From positions 32,019 to 69,963 of the forward strand of contig NZ_AOJK01000041.1 in NCBI RefSeq assembly GCF_000336875.1: a DNA stretch of 37,945 nucleotides, written 5' to 3'. Numbering within the stretch: position 1 is the stretch's first letter; every line of letters begins with the position of its first letter. This document shows, one piece after another, positions 24,432 to 32,927 of this stretch. The stretch comes from Halorubrum californiense DSM 19288 (GTDB lineage: Archaea > Halobacteriota > Halobacteria > Halobacteriales > Haloferacaceae). Made by a program: the position numbers and the translations under genes. The notes under the pieces were generated by a model that saw only the letters and a list, made by a program, of their open reading frames with translations, was not told where the DNA came from and did not search any database.

Positions 24432-25630
24432 TGGAATCCCCCGACGAATCGGATCGGAGAGCGCGCGCCCGCCGGGGGCTCCGCTGTCCCGAGTGCGGCG
24501 AGACGTACCGCGACCGCTGGCGCTGTCGGTGCGGCGCCCCCCTCGACTTCGCCGACCCGCCGGCGCCGGAGGGGTCCGCGCCCGCCCCCGAGTCGTTCGA
24601 CGCGCGCGGCGGGCTGTGGGCCTTCGCCGACCTGCTCGCGGTCGGCGACGACCCCCGCGACCGGGTGACGCTCGGCGAGGGGATGACGCCGCTCGTCGAC
24701 GCGGACGAGGGGCGCGAGTCGGGCGGGCGATCGGGACCCGAGATTCCCCCGTGGAACGCGTCCTTCAAGCTGGAGTACGCGTTCCCGACCGGCTCGTTCA
24801 AGGACCGCGGCGCGACCGCGACGCTGACCCGGGCCCGCGAACTGGGCGTCGAGCGCGTCGTCGAGGACTCCTCGGGCAACGCGGGCGCCGCGATAGCGAC
24901 CTACGCCGCCCGCGCCGGGATCGGGGCCGAGATCTACGTCCCGGCCGACGCCAAGGAGTCGAAGCTCCGCGCGATCCGCCGCGCCGGCGCCGAGCCGGTC
25001 CGGATCGAGGGAAGCCGGCAGGACGTGACGGACGCGTGCGTCGCGGCGCTCAACGAGGATGGGTCGGACGCAGGGACCGACGCCTGGTACGCCAGCCACG
25101 CCTGGAACCCGGCGTTCTTCGAGGGGACCGCCACGGTCGCGTACGAGATAGCCCTTCAGCGCGGCTGGGACGCCCCCGACGCGGTCGTGACGCCGCTGGG
25201 TCACGGGACGCTCTTCCTCGGCGCGTACCGGGGGTTCCGCCGGCTCGAACGGGCCGGCTGGATCGACTCGGTCCCCCGCCTCTACGGCGCGCAGGCGGCC
25301 GGCGTCGCGCCGGTCGTCGAGGCGCTCCATGGCCCCGAGGCGGCCCGTCCGGACGGGACGGTCAACGACGCCGCCGACGGGATCCAGATCGCGGAGCCCG
25401 TCCGCGACCGCGAGATACGGGCCGCGATCGACGCGACCGGCGGCGACGCGCTCGCCGTCACCGAGGCGGCCGCGACGCGCGAACTCGACCGGCTCCACGC
25501 CGCCGGCTTCTACACGGAGCCGACCTGCGCCGTCGCGCCGGCCGCGCTGCGGATCCTCCGCGAGCGCGGTGAGATCGGTCCCGACGAGGACGTGGTCGTG
25601 CCCCTGACCGGAAGCGGGCTGAAGGGCTGA
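24431..25630 (+). CDS. Threonine synthase-like PLP enzyme
   Basis: 399 residues, translationally coupled to the upstream gene by a one-base stop/start overlap. A small N-terminal zinc ribbon (LRCPECGETYRDRWRCRCGA) precedes a fold-type II PLP domain. The Schiff-base lysine lies in EYAFPTGSFKDRGATATL and the phosphate-binding part in EDSSGNAGAAIATYAARAG. The C-terminus, VVVPLTGSGLKG, is typical of threonine synthases. The classic reaction converts O-phosphohomoserine to threonine. Haloarchaea have several thrC-like paralogues, and pairing with an aspartoacylase-like gene hints at a different amino-acid substrate. I therefore leave the symbol blank. Confidence 0.88.
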   Translation: MESPDESDRRARARRGLRCPECGETYRDRWRCRCGAPLDFADPPAPEGSAPAPESFDARGGLWAFADLLAVGDDPRDRVTLGEGMTPLVDADEGRESGGRSGPEIPPWNASFKLEYAFPTGSFKDRGATATLTRARELGVERVVEDSSGNAGAAIATYAARAGIGAEIYVPADAKESKLRAIRRAGAEPVRIEGSRQDVTDACVAALNEDGSDAGTDAWYASHAWNPAFFEGTATVAYEIALQRGWDAPDAVVTPLGHGTLFLGAYRGFRRLERAGWIDSVPRLYGAQAAGVAPVVEALHGPEAARPDGTVNDAADGIQIAEPVRDREIRAAIDATGGDALAVTEAAATRELDRLHAAGFYTEPTCAVAPAALRILRERGEIGPDEDVVVPLTGSGLKG

Positions 25631-25701
25631 GGCGGTCCCGACGCGTCCGCGCCGCCGATCCCACCGTTACCCCTATTCAGCCGGCGCTCATCCGTCCGCG
25701 C

Positions 25702-26598
25702 ATGGAGGTGCTCGTCTACGGCGCCGGCGCGCTCGGGAGCCTCGTGGGCGGGCTGCTGGCGCGCGAACACGACGTGACGCTCGTCGGGCGCGACCCGCAC
25801 ATGCGGACGATCCGCGAGGACGGGCTCCGGATCGACGGCGAGGTCGACGTCCGCGTCGCGCCGCGCGCGCTCACCGACGGGACGCACCGCGCGGCCGACC
25901 TCGCGCTCGTCACGACGAAGGCGTACGACACCGACGCGGCCGCGAGAGCGCTCGCGACCGGCGAGTACGACGCGGTCTGCTCGCTCCAGAACGGCCTCAC
26001 GGAGGAGCGGCTGGTCGCCGCGCTGGACGCGACGGTCCTCGCGGGCACCGCGAGCTACGGTGCCCGGTTCGCGGAGCCGGGACGGATCACGTGTACCGGC
26101 GCCGGCGAGGTCGTCGTCGGGGCGCTCTCCGGCGGCGCGAGCCCCGCCGCCGAGCGGGTCGGCGCCGCCTTCGCGGCGGCGGGCATCGAGACCGTCGTCG
26201 CCGACGACATACCGGCGCGCCGCTTCGAGAAGCTCGCCGTCAACGCCGGTATCAACGGCCCCTCGGCCCTTTCTCGGACCGAGAACGGACCGACCCTCGA
26301 CGGGCCCGCGGGCGGAGTCGCCCGCGAGGCGGCACGCGAGACGGCCCGCGTCGCCCGAGCGGCCGGGGTCGACCTCGACGACGACCGCGCGGTCGACGCG
26401 GTCGAGCGCGTCGCCGCCGACACCGCAGCGAACCGGTCGTCGATGTACGAGGACGTCGCGAACGGGCGCCGCACCGAGGTCGACGCCGTCTACGGCGCGG
26501 TCGTCGACCGGGCGGACCGGCGCGGCGTCTCGGCGCCGACCTGTCGGACGCTCGCGTCGCTGCTCCGCGGCTGGGAGACGGAGCGCGGGCTCCGGTAG
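25702..26598 (+). CDS. panE: 2-dehydropantoate 2-reductase-like protein
   Basis: 298 residues. It begins with a Rossmann NAD(P) motif, MEVLVYGAGALGSLVGGLLA. Further family features are DLALVTTKAYDTDAAARAL, CSLQNGLTEERLVAALD, the catalytic-lysine segment FEKLAVNAGINGPSALSRTE and RSSMYEDVANGRRTEVDAVY. The reaction reduces ketopantoate to pantoate for CoA synthesis. It follows the threonine-synthase-like gene by 71 bases on the same strand. The family call is firm; the exact substrate is less so, because KPR-like proteins with other 2-keto substrates exist. Confidence 0.88.
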   Translation: MEVLVYGAGALGSLVGGLLAREHDVTLVGRDPHMRTIREDGLRIDGEVDVRVAPRALTDGTHRAADLALVTTKAYDTDAAARALATGEYDAVCSLQNGLTEERLVAALDATVLAGTASYGARFAEPGRITCTGAGEVVVGALSGGASPAAERVGAAFAAAGIETVVADDIPARRFEKLAVNAGINGPSALSRTENGPTLDGPAGGVAREAARETARVARAAGVDLDDDRAVDAVERVAADTAANRSSMYEDVANGRRTEVDAVYGAVVDRADRRGVSAPTCRTLASLLRGWETERGLR

Positions 26599-26657
26599 CC
26601 GCGGACGCGCTTCGGACGGTTGCTAAAAGACGGGCGGCGTTCGGGGTCGCTGCGCGC

Positions 26658-26879
26658 TCAACACCACTCCTCGAGGATGGTCGCGTCGGTCTCGTCGACC
26701 GACACCCACGCGTCCTCCCGCGAGACGTCCGCGATGACGAGCTCCGGCCGCGACGACGAGGAGTCGATGGACGCCATCACGTCCGGCGCGTCGGCGGCGT
26801 CGAGCGCCGGGTCCGTCGGCAGCGCCGTCCGACCGCGGTCGGGGTCCGGGTCGTCCCAAGGAGTGGAACTCCGTGACAT
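26658..26879 (-). CDS. Small DUF7556-like haloarchaeal protein
   Basis: 73 residues: MSRSSTPWDDPDPDRGRTAL, then a core APDVMASIDSSSSRPELVIA and DVSREDAWVSVDETDATILE, ending EWC. The VMASID...ELVIADV.R.DAWVSV pattern matches small haloarchaeal proteins that I recall as DUF7556. A C-terminal Trp-Cys end is characteristic. Function unknown. A strong TATA-like box and a 6-bp inverted repeat between it and the start suggest controlled, leaderless expression. Confidence 0.8.
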   Translation of the reverse strand: MSRSSTPWDDPDPDRGRTALPTDPALDAADAPDVMASIDSSSSRPELVIADVSREDAWVSVDETDATILEEWC

Positions 26880-26882
26880 GGT

Positions 26883-26908
26883 TGTGAATAGTTCACAGTA
26901 CGTATAAG
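26883..26908 (-). promoter_or_regulatory. Promoter with candidate operator of the DUF7556-like gene
   Basis: On the minus strand CTTATACG (26901-26908) is a TATA-like box placed for a leaderless start at 26879. Between it and the ATG lies the inverted repeat TGTGAA-TAG-TTCACA (26883-26897), placed as a repressor site would be. Confidence 0.5.
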
Positions 26909-27121
26909 AGTTCCGAACCGGCCCGGTGTCGGCCGTCGGATCGGAGATTCCGGCGACTGCCCGCCGACGTATATCCCGAAAAACCGCCTCTCGGGCGACG
27001 ATGTGCCCGAACGTGTCGATTTTCTCACCGGCTTTCGGGCTTTGGTGGGACGCCGGCGGACGGGACTGATCGCCGCGCGCCGTCGTCGCGGCTCGGTGAT
27101 CCGCCTCCGCACACCTTCGCA

Positions 27122-27129
27122 GTATACAA
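27122..27129 (+). promoter_or_regulatory. TATA-like box of the CBS-glyS operon
   Basis: GTATACAA is centred about 28 bases before ATG 27154, predicting a leaderless transcript that would carry the CBS, glyS and probably the dolichol-kinase-like genes. Confidence 0.5.
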
Positions 27130-27153
27130 GAGGTGGCACGCTGAAAGGCGGGC

Positions 27154-28002
27154 ATGAACGTCGCAGACGCCATGACGCCCCGGTCGGAGCTCGTCGTCGT
27201 CGAGATCCCCGGGAGCCGCAACGACGTGTTGGAGTACATCCAAGAACACGGGTTCTCGTCGGTCCCGGTCGTGAAAGACGTCGACGGCGAGGAGGTGTAC
27301 CGCGGGCTCGTCACGCGCGACGACCTGATCGATCAGCCGGACGAGGACCAGCTGGCGCTGCTGATGCGCGAGGTCCCGACCGTGGGGGCCGACGACGACC
27401 TCGTCGACGCCGCGCGGACCATGGCCGCCGAGGAGTCGCGGCGGCTCCCCGTGGTCGACGGCGACGAGCTCGTCGGCATCCTCACCGTCACCGACGTGGT
27501 GCGGGCGATCGCCCGCGGCGAGGTCGACGGCGAGACCCGCGTGGGCGAGCTCGCGACCCGCTCGGTCAACGCGACCCACGCCGGGACGCCGCTGCCGGTC
27601 GCGGAGCGGGAGATCGGGCTCTCCGGCGTCCCGTACGCGGTCGTCCTCGACGACGAGGCCGCGGTCGCGGGGATGCTCACCGAGGTCGACATCCTCGAGG
27701 TCGCCCGCGTCGTCGAGGGCGAGGCGAGCACCGGCGACTCGATCGCCGAGGAGGACTCGGAGTGGTCCTGGGAGGGGATCAAGGCGACCGGCGCCCGCTA
27801 CCTCCCGACCCGGAACGTCGAGATTCCCGCCGAGGCCGTCCGCCACTTCATGACCGCGGACCTCATCACCGTCAACGCCACGCGGACGGCCAAGGAGGTC
27901 GCCCAAGAGCTCATCAGCAACGACATCGAGCAGGTGCCGCTCGTCTCGGGCACGGAGATCGAAGGGATCGTCCGGGACGTGGACCTGCTGGAGGGGCTGT
28001 AG
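27154..28002 (+). CDS. Four-CBS-domain protein
   Basis: 282 residues made of two CBS pairs and little else: NVADAMTPRSELVVVEIPGS, GFSSVPVVKDVDGEEVYRGL, SRRLPVVDGDELVGILTVTD and, at the end, VRHFMTADLITVNATRTAKE and IEQVPLVSGTEIEGIVRDVD. CBS pairs bind adenosine compounds (AMP, ATP, SAM) and regulate partners. The stop codon TAG (28000-28002) directly abuts the glyS start codon at 28003, so the products are likely made together. This suggests, without proving, nucleotide-dependent control linked to glycyl-tRNA synthesis. Confidence 0.9.
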   Translation: MNVADAMTPRSELVVVEIPGSRNDVLEYIQEHGFSSVPVVKDVDGEEVYRGLVTRDDLIDQPDEDQLALLMREVPTVGADDDLVDAARTMAAEESRRLPVVDGDELVGILTVTDVVRAIARGEVDGETRVGELATRSVNATHAGTPLPVAEREIGLSGVPYAVVLDDEAAVAGMLTEVDILEVARVVEGEASTGDSIAEEDSEWSWEGIKATGARYLPTRNVEIPAEAVRHFMTADLITVNATRTAKEVAQELISNDIEQVPLVSGTEIEGIVRDVDLLEGL

Positions 28003-29793
28003 ATGGCCGCGGACGCGCTCGCCGAACTCGCGAAGCGCCGCGGGTTCTTCTTCGGCTCGAACGGCGCGTACGGCGGCACGGCCGGCTTCTACACGTTCGG
28101 CCCGCAGGGCGCTGCCCTGAAGCGAAACGTCGAGGACGCGTGGCGCGACCGGTTCACGATCCGCGAGGGGAACCGCGAGATCGAGGCGCCGACGGTGATG
28201 CCCGAGGCCGTCTTCGAGGCCTCCGGCCACTTGGAGGGGTTCGACGACATGCTCGTCGAGTGCCCCGAGTGCGGCGAGTCCCACCGCGCCGACCACCTCG
28301 TCGAGGACGCAACCGACATCGAGGACGCCGAGGCGCTCCCCGGCGAGGAGGTCGCTGAGCTGATCGCCGACAACGGGATCGCCTGCCCGGCCTGCGGCAC
28401 CGAACTCGCCGGCCAGCCGGTCGAGGCGTTCAACCTCATGTTCGCGACCGACATCGGCCCCGGCGACGCACAGCCGGGCTACCTCCGCCCGGAGACCGCG
28501 CAGGGGATCTTCGTCGAGTTCCCGCGGCTGAAGGAGTACGCCCGCGGGAACCTCCCGTTCGGGATCACCCAGATCGGGCCCGCCTACCGTAACGAGATCT
28601 CGCCCCGCGGCGGGCTCCTCCGGCTCCGCGAGTTCACGCAGGCCGAGTTGGAGCAGTTCATCGATCCCGAGGAAGACGAGCCGCCGCTCGACCGCGTTCG
28701 CGATGTCGAGGTCCGACTGTACCCCGCGACGGAGCAGGAGGCCGACGACGGCGAGTACCTCGACACGACCGTCGGCGAGGCGGTCGACGAGGGCGTCATC
28801 GGCTCCCCGTGGGTCGGCTACTACCTCGGCGTCGCCCAGGAGTGGTACGAGCGCGTCGGCGTCGACCTCGACCGGTTCCGCTTCCGCCAGCACCTCGCGG
28901 GCGAGCGCGCCCACTACGCCGCCGACTGCTGGGACGCCGAGAGCGAGGTCGACGGCGACTGGATCGAGATCGCCGGCTTCGCCTACCGCGGCGACTACGA
29001 CCTCTCGAAGCACGACGCTCACGGCGACGACTCGTTCACCGTGTTCAAGCGCTACGACGAGCCGAAGACCGTCGAGCGCGCGACCGTCGACCCCGACATG
29101 TCCGTCCTCGGCCCCGAGTTCGGCGGCGACGCCGCCGCGGTCGCCGAGGCGCTGGAGACGCTCGCCGAGCGCGACCCCGACGCCTTCGACGGCGAGACGG
29201 TCGCGGTCGACGTGGACGGCGAGACGCGCGAGGTCGACGCCGACGTCGCGAACTTCTCGGTCGAGGCGGTGACCGAGAGCGGCGAACACATCACCCCCCA
29301 CGTCGTCGAGCCGTCGTTCGGCGTCGGGCGGACCGTCCAGACGCTGCTCGCGCACGCCTACGAGACCGACGAGGTCGACGGCGAGGAGCGCACCTACCTC
29401 TCGCTCGACCCCGAGGTCGCGCCGCAAGACGCGGCCGTCTTCCCGCTCGTGACGAACGACGACCGGCTCACCGCGCTCGCCGACGAGGTGGCGGGCGACT
29501 TGCGGGCCGCCGGGCTCGCGGTCGCGTACGACGACTCCGGCTCGATCGGCCGACGCTACCGCCGGCAGGACGAGGTCGGCACCCCGTTCTGCGTCACGGT
29601 CGACCGCGACGGCATCGAGGGCGACGGGGCCGACACCGTCACGCTCCGCGAGCGCGACTCCGCGGCGCAGGTCCGGATCCCGGTCGCGGACCTCGCGGAC
29701 GAGCTGACCGCGCTGCGCGAGGGCGAGCCGTTCGCGTCGGTCGCCGACCGCTACGACGCGGTCGCCACCGACGTCGAGACCGAGGGGAACTGA
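28003..29793 (+). CDS. glyS: Glycyl-tRNA synthetase, archaeal/eukaryotic type
   Basis: 596 residues. It is a homodimeric class II synthetase that charges tRNA-Gly. Recognisable parts: KRRGFFFGSNGAYGGTAGFY, a zinc-like pair (VECPECGESHRADHL and IACPACGTELAG), YLRPETAQGIFVEFPRLKEY, motif 2 PAYRNEISPRGGLLRLREFT, HDAHGDDSFTVFKRYDEPK, motif 3 HVVEPSFGVGRTVQTLLAHA and a C-terminal anticodon-binding domain (DDSGSIGRRYRRQDEVGTPF). ATG 28003 touches the CBS stop codon and matches the family N-terminus (AELAKRRGFF). Start, length and motifs agree. Confidence 0.96.
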   Translation: MAADALAELAKRRGFFFGSNGAYGGTAGFYTFGPQGAALKRNVEDAWRDRFTIREGNREIEAPTVMPEAVFEASGHLEGFDDMLVECPECGESHRADHLVEDATDIEDAEALPGEEVAELIADNGIACPACGTELAGQPVEAFNLMFATDIGPGDAQPGYLRPETAQGIFVEFPRLKEYARGNLPFGITQIGPAYRNEISPRGGLLRLREFTQAELEQFIDPEEDEPPLDRVRDVEVRLYPATEQEADDGEYLDTTVGEAVDEGVIGSPWVGYYLGVAQEWYERVGVDLDRFRFRQHLAGERAHYAADCWDAESEVDGDWIEIAGFAYRGDYDLSKHDAHGDDSFTVFKRYDEPKTVERATVDPDMSVLGPEFGGDAAAVAEALETLAERDPDAFDGETVAVDVDGETREVDADVANFSVEAVTESGEHITPHVVEPSFGVGRTVQTLLAHAYETDEVDGEERTYLSLDPEVAPQDAAVFPLVTNDDRLTALADEVAGDLRAAGLAVAYDDSGSIGRRYRRQDEVGTPFCVTVDRDGIEGDGADTVTLRERDSAAQVRIPVADLADELTALREGEPFASVADRYDAVATDVETEGN

Positions 29794-29797
29794 GGGC

Positions 29798-30421
29798 GTG
29801 ACGCTCCCGGCCGCCGAGTGGCGCGAGCGCGTGGAGTTCGAGCGGCGGCTGGTCCACGCGAGCGGCACCCTCTACCCGGTGCCGTACCTCTTGGGCTGGA
29901 TCTCTTGGGAGGCGACCGGGCGGCTGATGCTTCTCGCCGTCGCGGTCGCGGCCCTCCTCGAGGCGCTCCGGCTCACCGACTCCGTGGGCCCGCTCGACCC
30001 GCTGTACGCCGCGCTCGTCCGCGACTACGAGGCCGACGGGGTCGCGGGCTACGCGCTGTACCAGGTCGGCATGGCGGTCGCCGCGCTCCTCTTCGCGCCG
30101 GTGTTCGCCGTGCCCGCGATGTGGATGCTCTCCGTCGGCGACCCGATAAGCGGCGGCCTCGGCGAGAACGCCGCCACGGAGCCGAAGCGGCTCTCCGTGG
30201 TGGCGGCGATGGTGTTCGTCTGCTTCGGGATCGCGGTCCCGTACGCGATCCCCGAGTTCGGCCCCGACCCCGGCGTGATCGTCGCGCTCGCGGGGGCGAT
30301 TCCGGCGGCGATCGCCGACGGACTCCCACCGCTCATCTGCGGCGTCGCCGTCGACGACAACCTCACCATCCCGCCCGCCGGGGCCGGCGGGATGTTCCTC
30401 GCGGCGGCGCTGATCGCGTAG
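29798..30421 (+). CDS. Dolichol kinase-like CTP-transferase membrane protein
   Basis: 207 residues from GTG 29798, four bases after glyS. It has about five to six membrane helices. Diagnostic parts are FERRLVHASGTLYPVPYLLG, MWMLSVGDPISGGLGENA (nucleotide-binding turn), ATEPKRLSVVAAMVF and LPPLICGVAVDDNLTIPPAG. The family phosphorylates dolichol or related lipids, or transfers CTP-derived groups. In haloarchaea dolichol phosphate carries glycans for S-layer N-glycosylation. No other glycosylation gene is nearby. The GTG start is used because no ATG occurs before the conserved region. Confidence 0.85.
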   Translation: MTLPAAEWRERVEFERRLVHASGTLYPVPYLLGWISWEATGRLMLLAVAVAALLEALRLTDSVGPLDPLYAALVRDYEADGVAGYALYQVGMAVAALLFAPVFAVPAMWMLSVGDPISGGLGENAATEPKRLSVVAAMVFVCFGIAVPYAIPEFGPDPGVIVALAGAIPAAIADGLPPLICGVAVDDNLTIPPAGAGGMFLAAALIA

Positions 30422-30463
30422 GGAACGGTAGCGCCGCCGCTCGCCGAAAAGGACTGAGAGAAG

Positions 30464-30548
30464 CGCCGAGGCGGAGATTTGAACTCCGGTGTCCGAATGG
30501 ACAGTAGATTTCGAATCTACCGCCTTGGCCAGGCTAGGCTACCTCGGC
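30464..30548 (-). tRNA. tRNA-Ser (anticodon CGA)
   Basis: On the minus strand the cloverleaf is complete: acceptor GCCGAGG/CCTCGGC with discriminator G, D-stem GCCT/AGGC, anticodon arm GTAGA-TTCGAAA-TCTAC with anticodon CGA, a long class II variable arm (TGTCC-ATTC-GGACA) and T-arm CGGAG-TTCAAAT-CTCCG. There is no intron and CCA is not encoded. It reads the codon UCG. Confidence 0.95.
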
Positions 30549-30732
30549 TCGGTTCCACGTTGACCGGTTCCGCTGTTATGCGTTTCGATCGCGCCCGCGG
30601 CGCGGTCCCCGGATCTCTCTCCCACCGCAGTCCGGTATCTCAGTCCGACCGCCCCCCGTCTCCGAGCCGCCGGCCGACCGCGGCGCCGCCGACTCCGGCA
30701 ACGCTTTTCGGCCCGGCCCCCGTGCGGTCGGT

Positions 30733-31695
30733 ATGGACGTCCCCGAAGCGGCCGGCGCCTGCGGCCGCGTCGTCGACGAGGTCGGCGGCGCGGTCGTCGC
30801 CGACCGCGAGTTCCTCGACCGCGTCACGCTCGGCATCCTCGCCCGCGGCCACGTCCTCTTGGAGGACGTGCCCGGCACCGGCAAGACCCTCTCGGCACGC
30901 TCGTTCGCGACCGCGCTCGGCCTGGAGTTCTCGCGGATCCAGTTCACGCCGGACCTCCTGCCCGCCGATGTCACCGGCACCAACGTGTTCGACGAGCGCG
31001 ACGGCTCCTTCTCGTTCTCTCCGGGGCCGATCTTCGCGAACGTCGTCCTCGCCGACGAGATCAACCGCGCGCCGCCGAAGACGCAGGCGGCGCTGCTTGA
31101 GGCGATGGAGGAGGGACAGGTGACCGTCGACGGCGAGACCCACGACCTGCCCAGTCCCTTCTACGTCATCGCGACGCAGAACCCCGTCGAGAGCGAGGGC
31201 GCGTTCCCGCTGCCGGAGGCCCAGCTCGACCGGTTCACGATCAAGACCTCGATCGGCTACCCCGACGAGGACGGGGAGCTGGAGCTGCTGCGTCGCCGCG
31301 CCGGCCGCGTCGAGCAGTCGCCGACGGTCGACCGCGTCCTCGACCCCGACGCCGTGGCGGCGCTGCGTGAGGTGCCGGAGTCCGTCCGCGTCGACGACGA
31401 CCTGCTGCGCTACGCGGCGTCGCTCGCGCGGGCGACCCGCGAGGACCGCCGCGTCGAGGCGGGCGTCTCCCCCCGCGGCACCCAGCGCCTCTTCGAGACC
31501 GCGCGGGCCGCGGCGGTGATCGCCGGCCGGGAGTTCGTCACGCCGGACGACGTGAAGCGCGTCGCGGAGCCGGCGCTCGCGCACCGGCTCGTGTTGACGC
31601 CGGACGCGGCGGTCAACGACGTGGACGAGCGCGACGTGATCGCCGACGTCCTCGACCGCGTCGCGGTGCCGACGGTCGAGGCCGCCGAGGCGTAG
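30733..31695 (+). CDS. MoxR-family AAA+ ATPase
   Basis: 320 residues. Walker A is VLLEDVPGTGKTLSARSFA, Walker B VVLADEINRAPPKTQAALLE, then QVTVDGETHDLPSPFYVIAT, sensor 1 QNPVESEGAFPLPEAQLDRF and a C-terminal lid with VSPRGTQRLFETARAAAVIA. MoxR proteins act as chaperones for metal insertion or protein activation, usually beside DUF58/VWA-domain genes. Here no such partner follows: the next gene is pyrE on the opposite strand. This lone location is slightly unusual. The call is firm; the client is unknown. Confidence 0.92.
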   Translation: MDVPEAAGACGRVVDEVGGAVVADREFLDRVTLGILARGHVLLEDVPGTGKTLSARSFATALGLEFSRIQFTPDLLPADVTGTNVFDERDGSFSFSPGPIFANVVLADEINRAPPKTQAALLEAMEEGQVTVDGETHDLPSPFYVIATQNPVESEGAFPLPEAQLDRFTIKTSIGYPDEDGELELLRRRAGRVEQSPTVDRVLDPDAVAALREVPESVRVDDDLLRYAASLARATREDRRVEAGVSPRGTQRLFETARAAAVIAGREFVTPDDVKRVAEPALAHRLVLTPDAAVNDVDERDVIADVLDRVAVPTVEAAEA

Positions 31696-31753
31696 GCGCC
31701 GCGGAGACCGCTCTTCTCGGCGCTACTCAGCGCTCTCGTCCCGCTCCTCCCGC

Positions 31754-32302
31754 CTACTCCTCTTCTCGCTCGGCCAGCAGCTCGGTCGCCGTGAGCAGCG
31801 ACTCCAGTTCGATGTCGTGGTCCGCGAGCAACTCTTCAGCGCCCTCCTCGCGGTCGACGACGACCAGCACGCGGTCGACGGTCGCGCCCGCCTCGCGGAG
31901 CGCCTCCACGGCGTCGACCGCGGACTGGCCCGTGGTGGCGATGTCCTCGATGACGACGACCTCCTCGCCCTCGTCGAGCCGGCCCTCGATGCGGTTGCCC
32001 GTCCCATACTCCTTCGCCTGTTTGCGCGCGATGACGTACGGGCGGCCCAGCTCCGCGGCCGTGACGGCCACGAGCGGCACCGCGCCCAGCGCGACGCCCG
32101 CCAGCTTCGCGTCCGTCTCGGCGAGCCGGTCGGCGAACGCCTCGGCGACGAGCGTCAGCGCGTCCGGGTCGGTCTCGAAGAGGTACTTGTCGACGTAGTA
32201 ATCGCTCGTCCCGCCGTGCGACAGCTCGAACTCGCCGAATCGGACGGCGTCGGCCGCGGTGAGCGCCGCGATCAGCTCGCGTCGTCGGTCCTCGTCTGTC
32301 AT
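31754..32302 (-). CDS. pyrE: Orotate phosphoribosyltransferase
   Basis: 182 residues. It joins orotate with PRPP to make OMP in pyrimidine synthesis. Seen: [59 protein letters not shown] and the PRPP-binding motif [20 protein letters not shown]. Length is normal for haloarchaea. It is followed in reverse by the convergent moxR stop. The small gene at 32354-32638 lies upstream on the same strand, 51 bases away, and may share its transcript. Confidence 0.96.
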   Translation of the reverse strand: MTDEDRRRELIAALTAADAVRFGEFELSHGGTSDYYVDKYLFETDPDALTLVAEAFADRLAETDAKLAGVALGAVPLVAVTAAELGRPYVIARKQAKEYGTGNRIEGRLDEGEEVVVIEDIATTGQSAVDAVEALREAGATVDRVLVVVDREEGAEELLADHDIELESLLTATELLAEREEE

Positions 32303-32353
32303 ACGCGGAGGAGGGCCGCGGCCGACAATAAACGGGTCGGAACGCGGAAGCGG

Positions 32354-32638
32354 TTACCGCTCCGCCTCCCCGGCGCCCTCCGACTCGTCCCGCTCCGCCT
32401 CGCCGTCGAGGTCGACGTTCGCGGCGCCGTCGCCGCTCGGTCTGGACTCGCTGCCGTCGCCGAGATCCACGTCGTCGCGCAGTCTGACGACGACGCGATC
32501 CGGATCGGCGGCCGCATCCGAGTCGCCGTCCGCGCCCCGATCGCCGTCGCTCGCTCGGCGGACCCGCCTCTCCTCGGGAAGTTCTCCCCACTCGGCGTCA
32601 ACCGCGGTTCCGACGTGAAGCGTCGGTTCAACGGTCAT
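32354..32638 (-). CDS. Small acidic hypothetical protein upstream of pyrE
   Basis: 94 residues: MTVEPTLHVGTAVDAEWGEL, PEERRVRRASDGDRGADGDS, then RVVVRLRDDVDLGDGSESRP and an acidic tail (VDLDGEAERDESEGAGEAER). Composition is typical of a disordered haloarchaeal protein. The ordered core is short (TLHVGTAVDAEWGELPEERR). The alternative frame on this strand is basic and therefore unlikely. I do not recognise the family. It may be co-transcribed with pyrE. Confidence 0.55.
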   Translation of the reverse strand: MTVEPTLHVGTAVDAEWGELPEERRVRRASDGDRGADGDSDAAADPDRVVVRLRDDVDLGDGSESRPSGDGAANVDLDGEAERDESEGAGEAER

Positions 32639-32927
32639 CCGTAACGAGAGGGTTCCGCTGTGGTCGTCCGCGACGAGGGTGGTCCGCGGCGGTCATTCCC
32701 GTTGCGGCCCCCCGTCTCGCGCACTCGGCCGGGCACTCGACGGGGTCCGGTCGCACCGTCCGGAGCGGTGCTTCCACAGTTCATCGGTTCGCTCATCCCG
32801 ACAAGTACGGACGGGTCCCTGATAATCGTTGCTTCCGAACTCTCGGAAGCAAGATTTTGACTCGCACGCGCTTTCGGCGGCGATCGTCCCGACACGATTT
32901 AGGCGGCCCGCTCACAACGGGCCGGTA
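32639..32927. other. Intergenic region upstream of gatB
   Basis: 289 bases with no convincing gene. It contains a strong hairpin at 32829-32852. A TATA-like GATTTAGG at about 32896-32903 is well placed for a leaderless gatB start at 32928. The inverted repeat GGCCCG-7-CGGGCC (32905-32923) sits between that box and the start. Confidence 0.6.
32829..32852. repeat. Perfect 10-bp hairpin upstream of gatB
   Basis: TTGCTTCCGA (32829-32838) and TCGGAAGCAA (32843-32852) pair perfectly around the loop ACTC, followed on the plus strand by GATTTTG. It lies about 76 bases before the gatB start and its role is unclear. Confidence 0.75.

Noticed and set aside
27025..29868. 947-residue open frame on the minus strand opposite the CBS and glyS genes
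   Set aside because: It is antisense to two certain genes and made of Leu/Val/Asp/Arg-rich mirror sequence with no domain. Long antisense frames are expected at this GC content and codon bias.
32829..32852. Terminator for the small gene before pyrE
   Set aside because: That gene is transcribed leftward away from the hairpin, so it cannot be its terminator.
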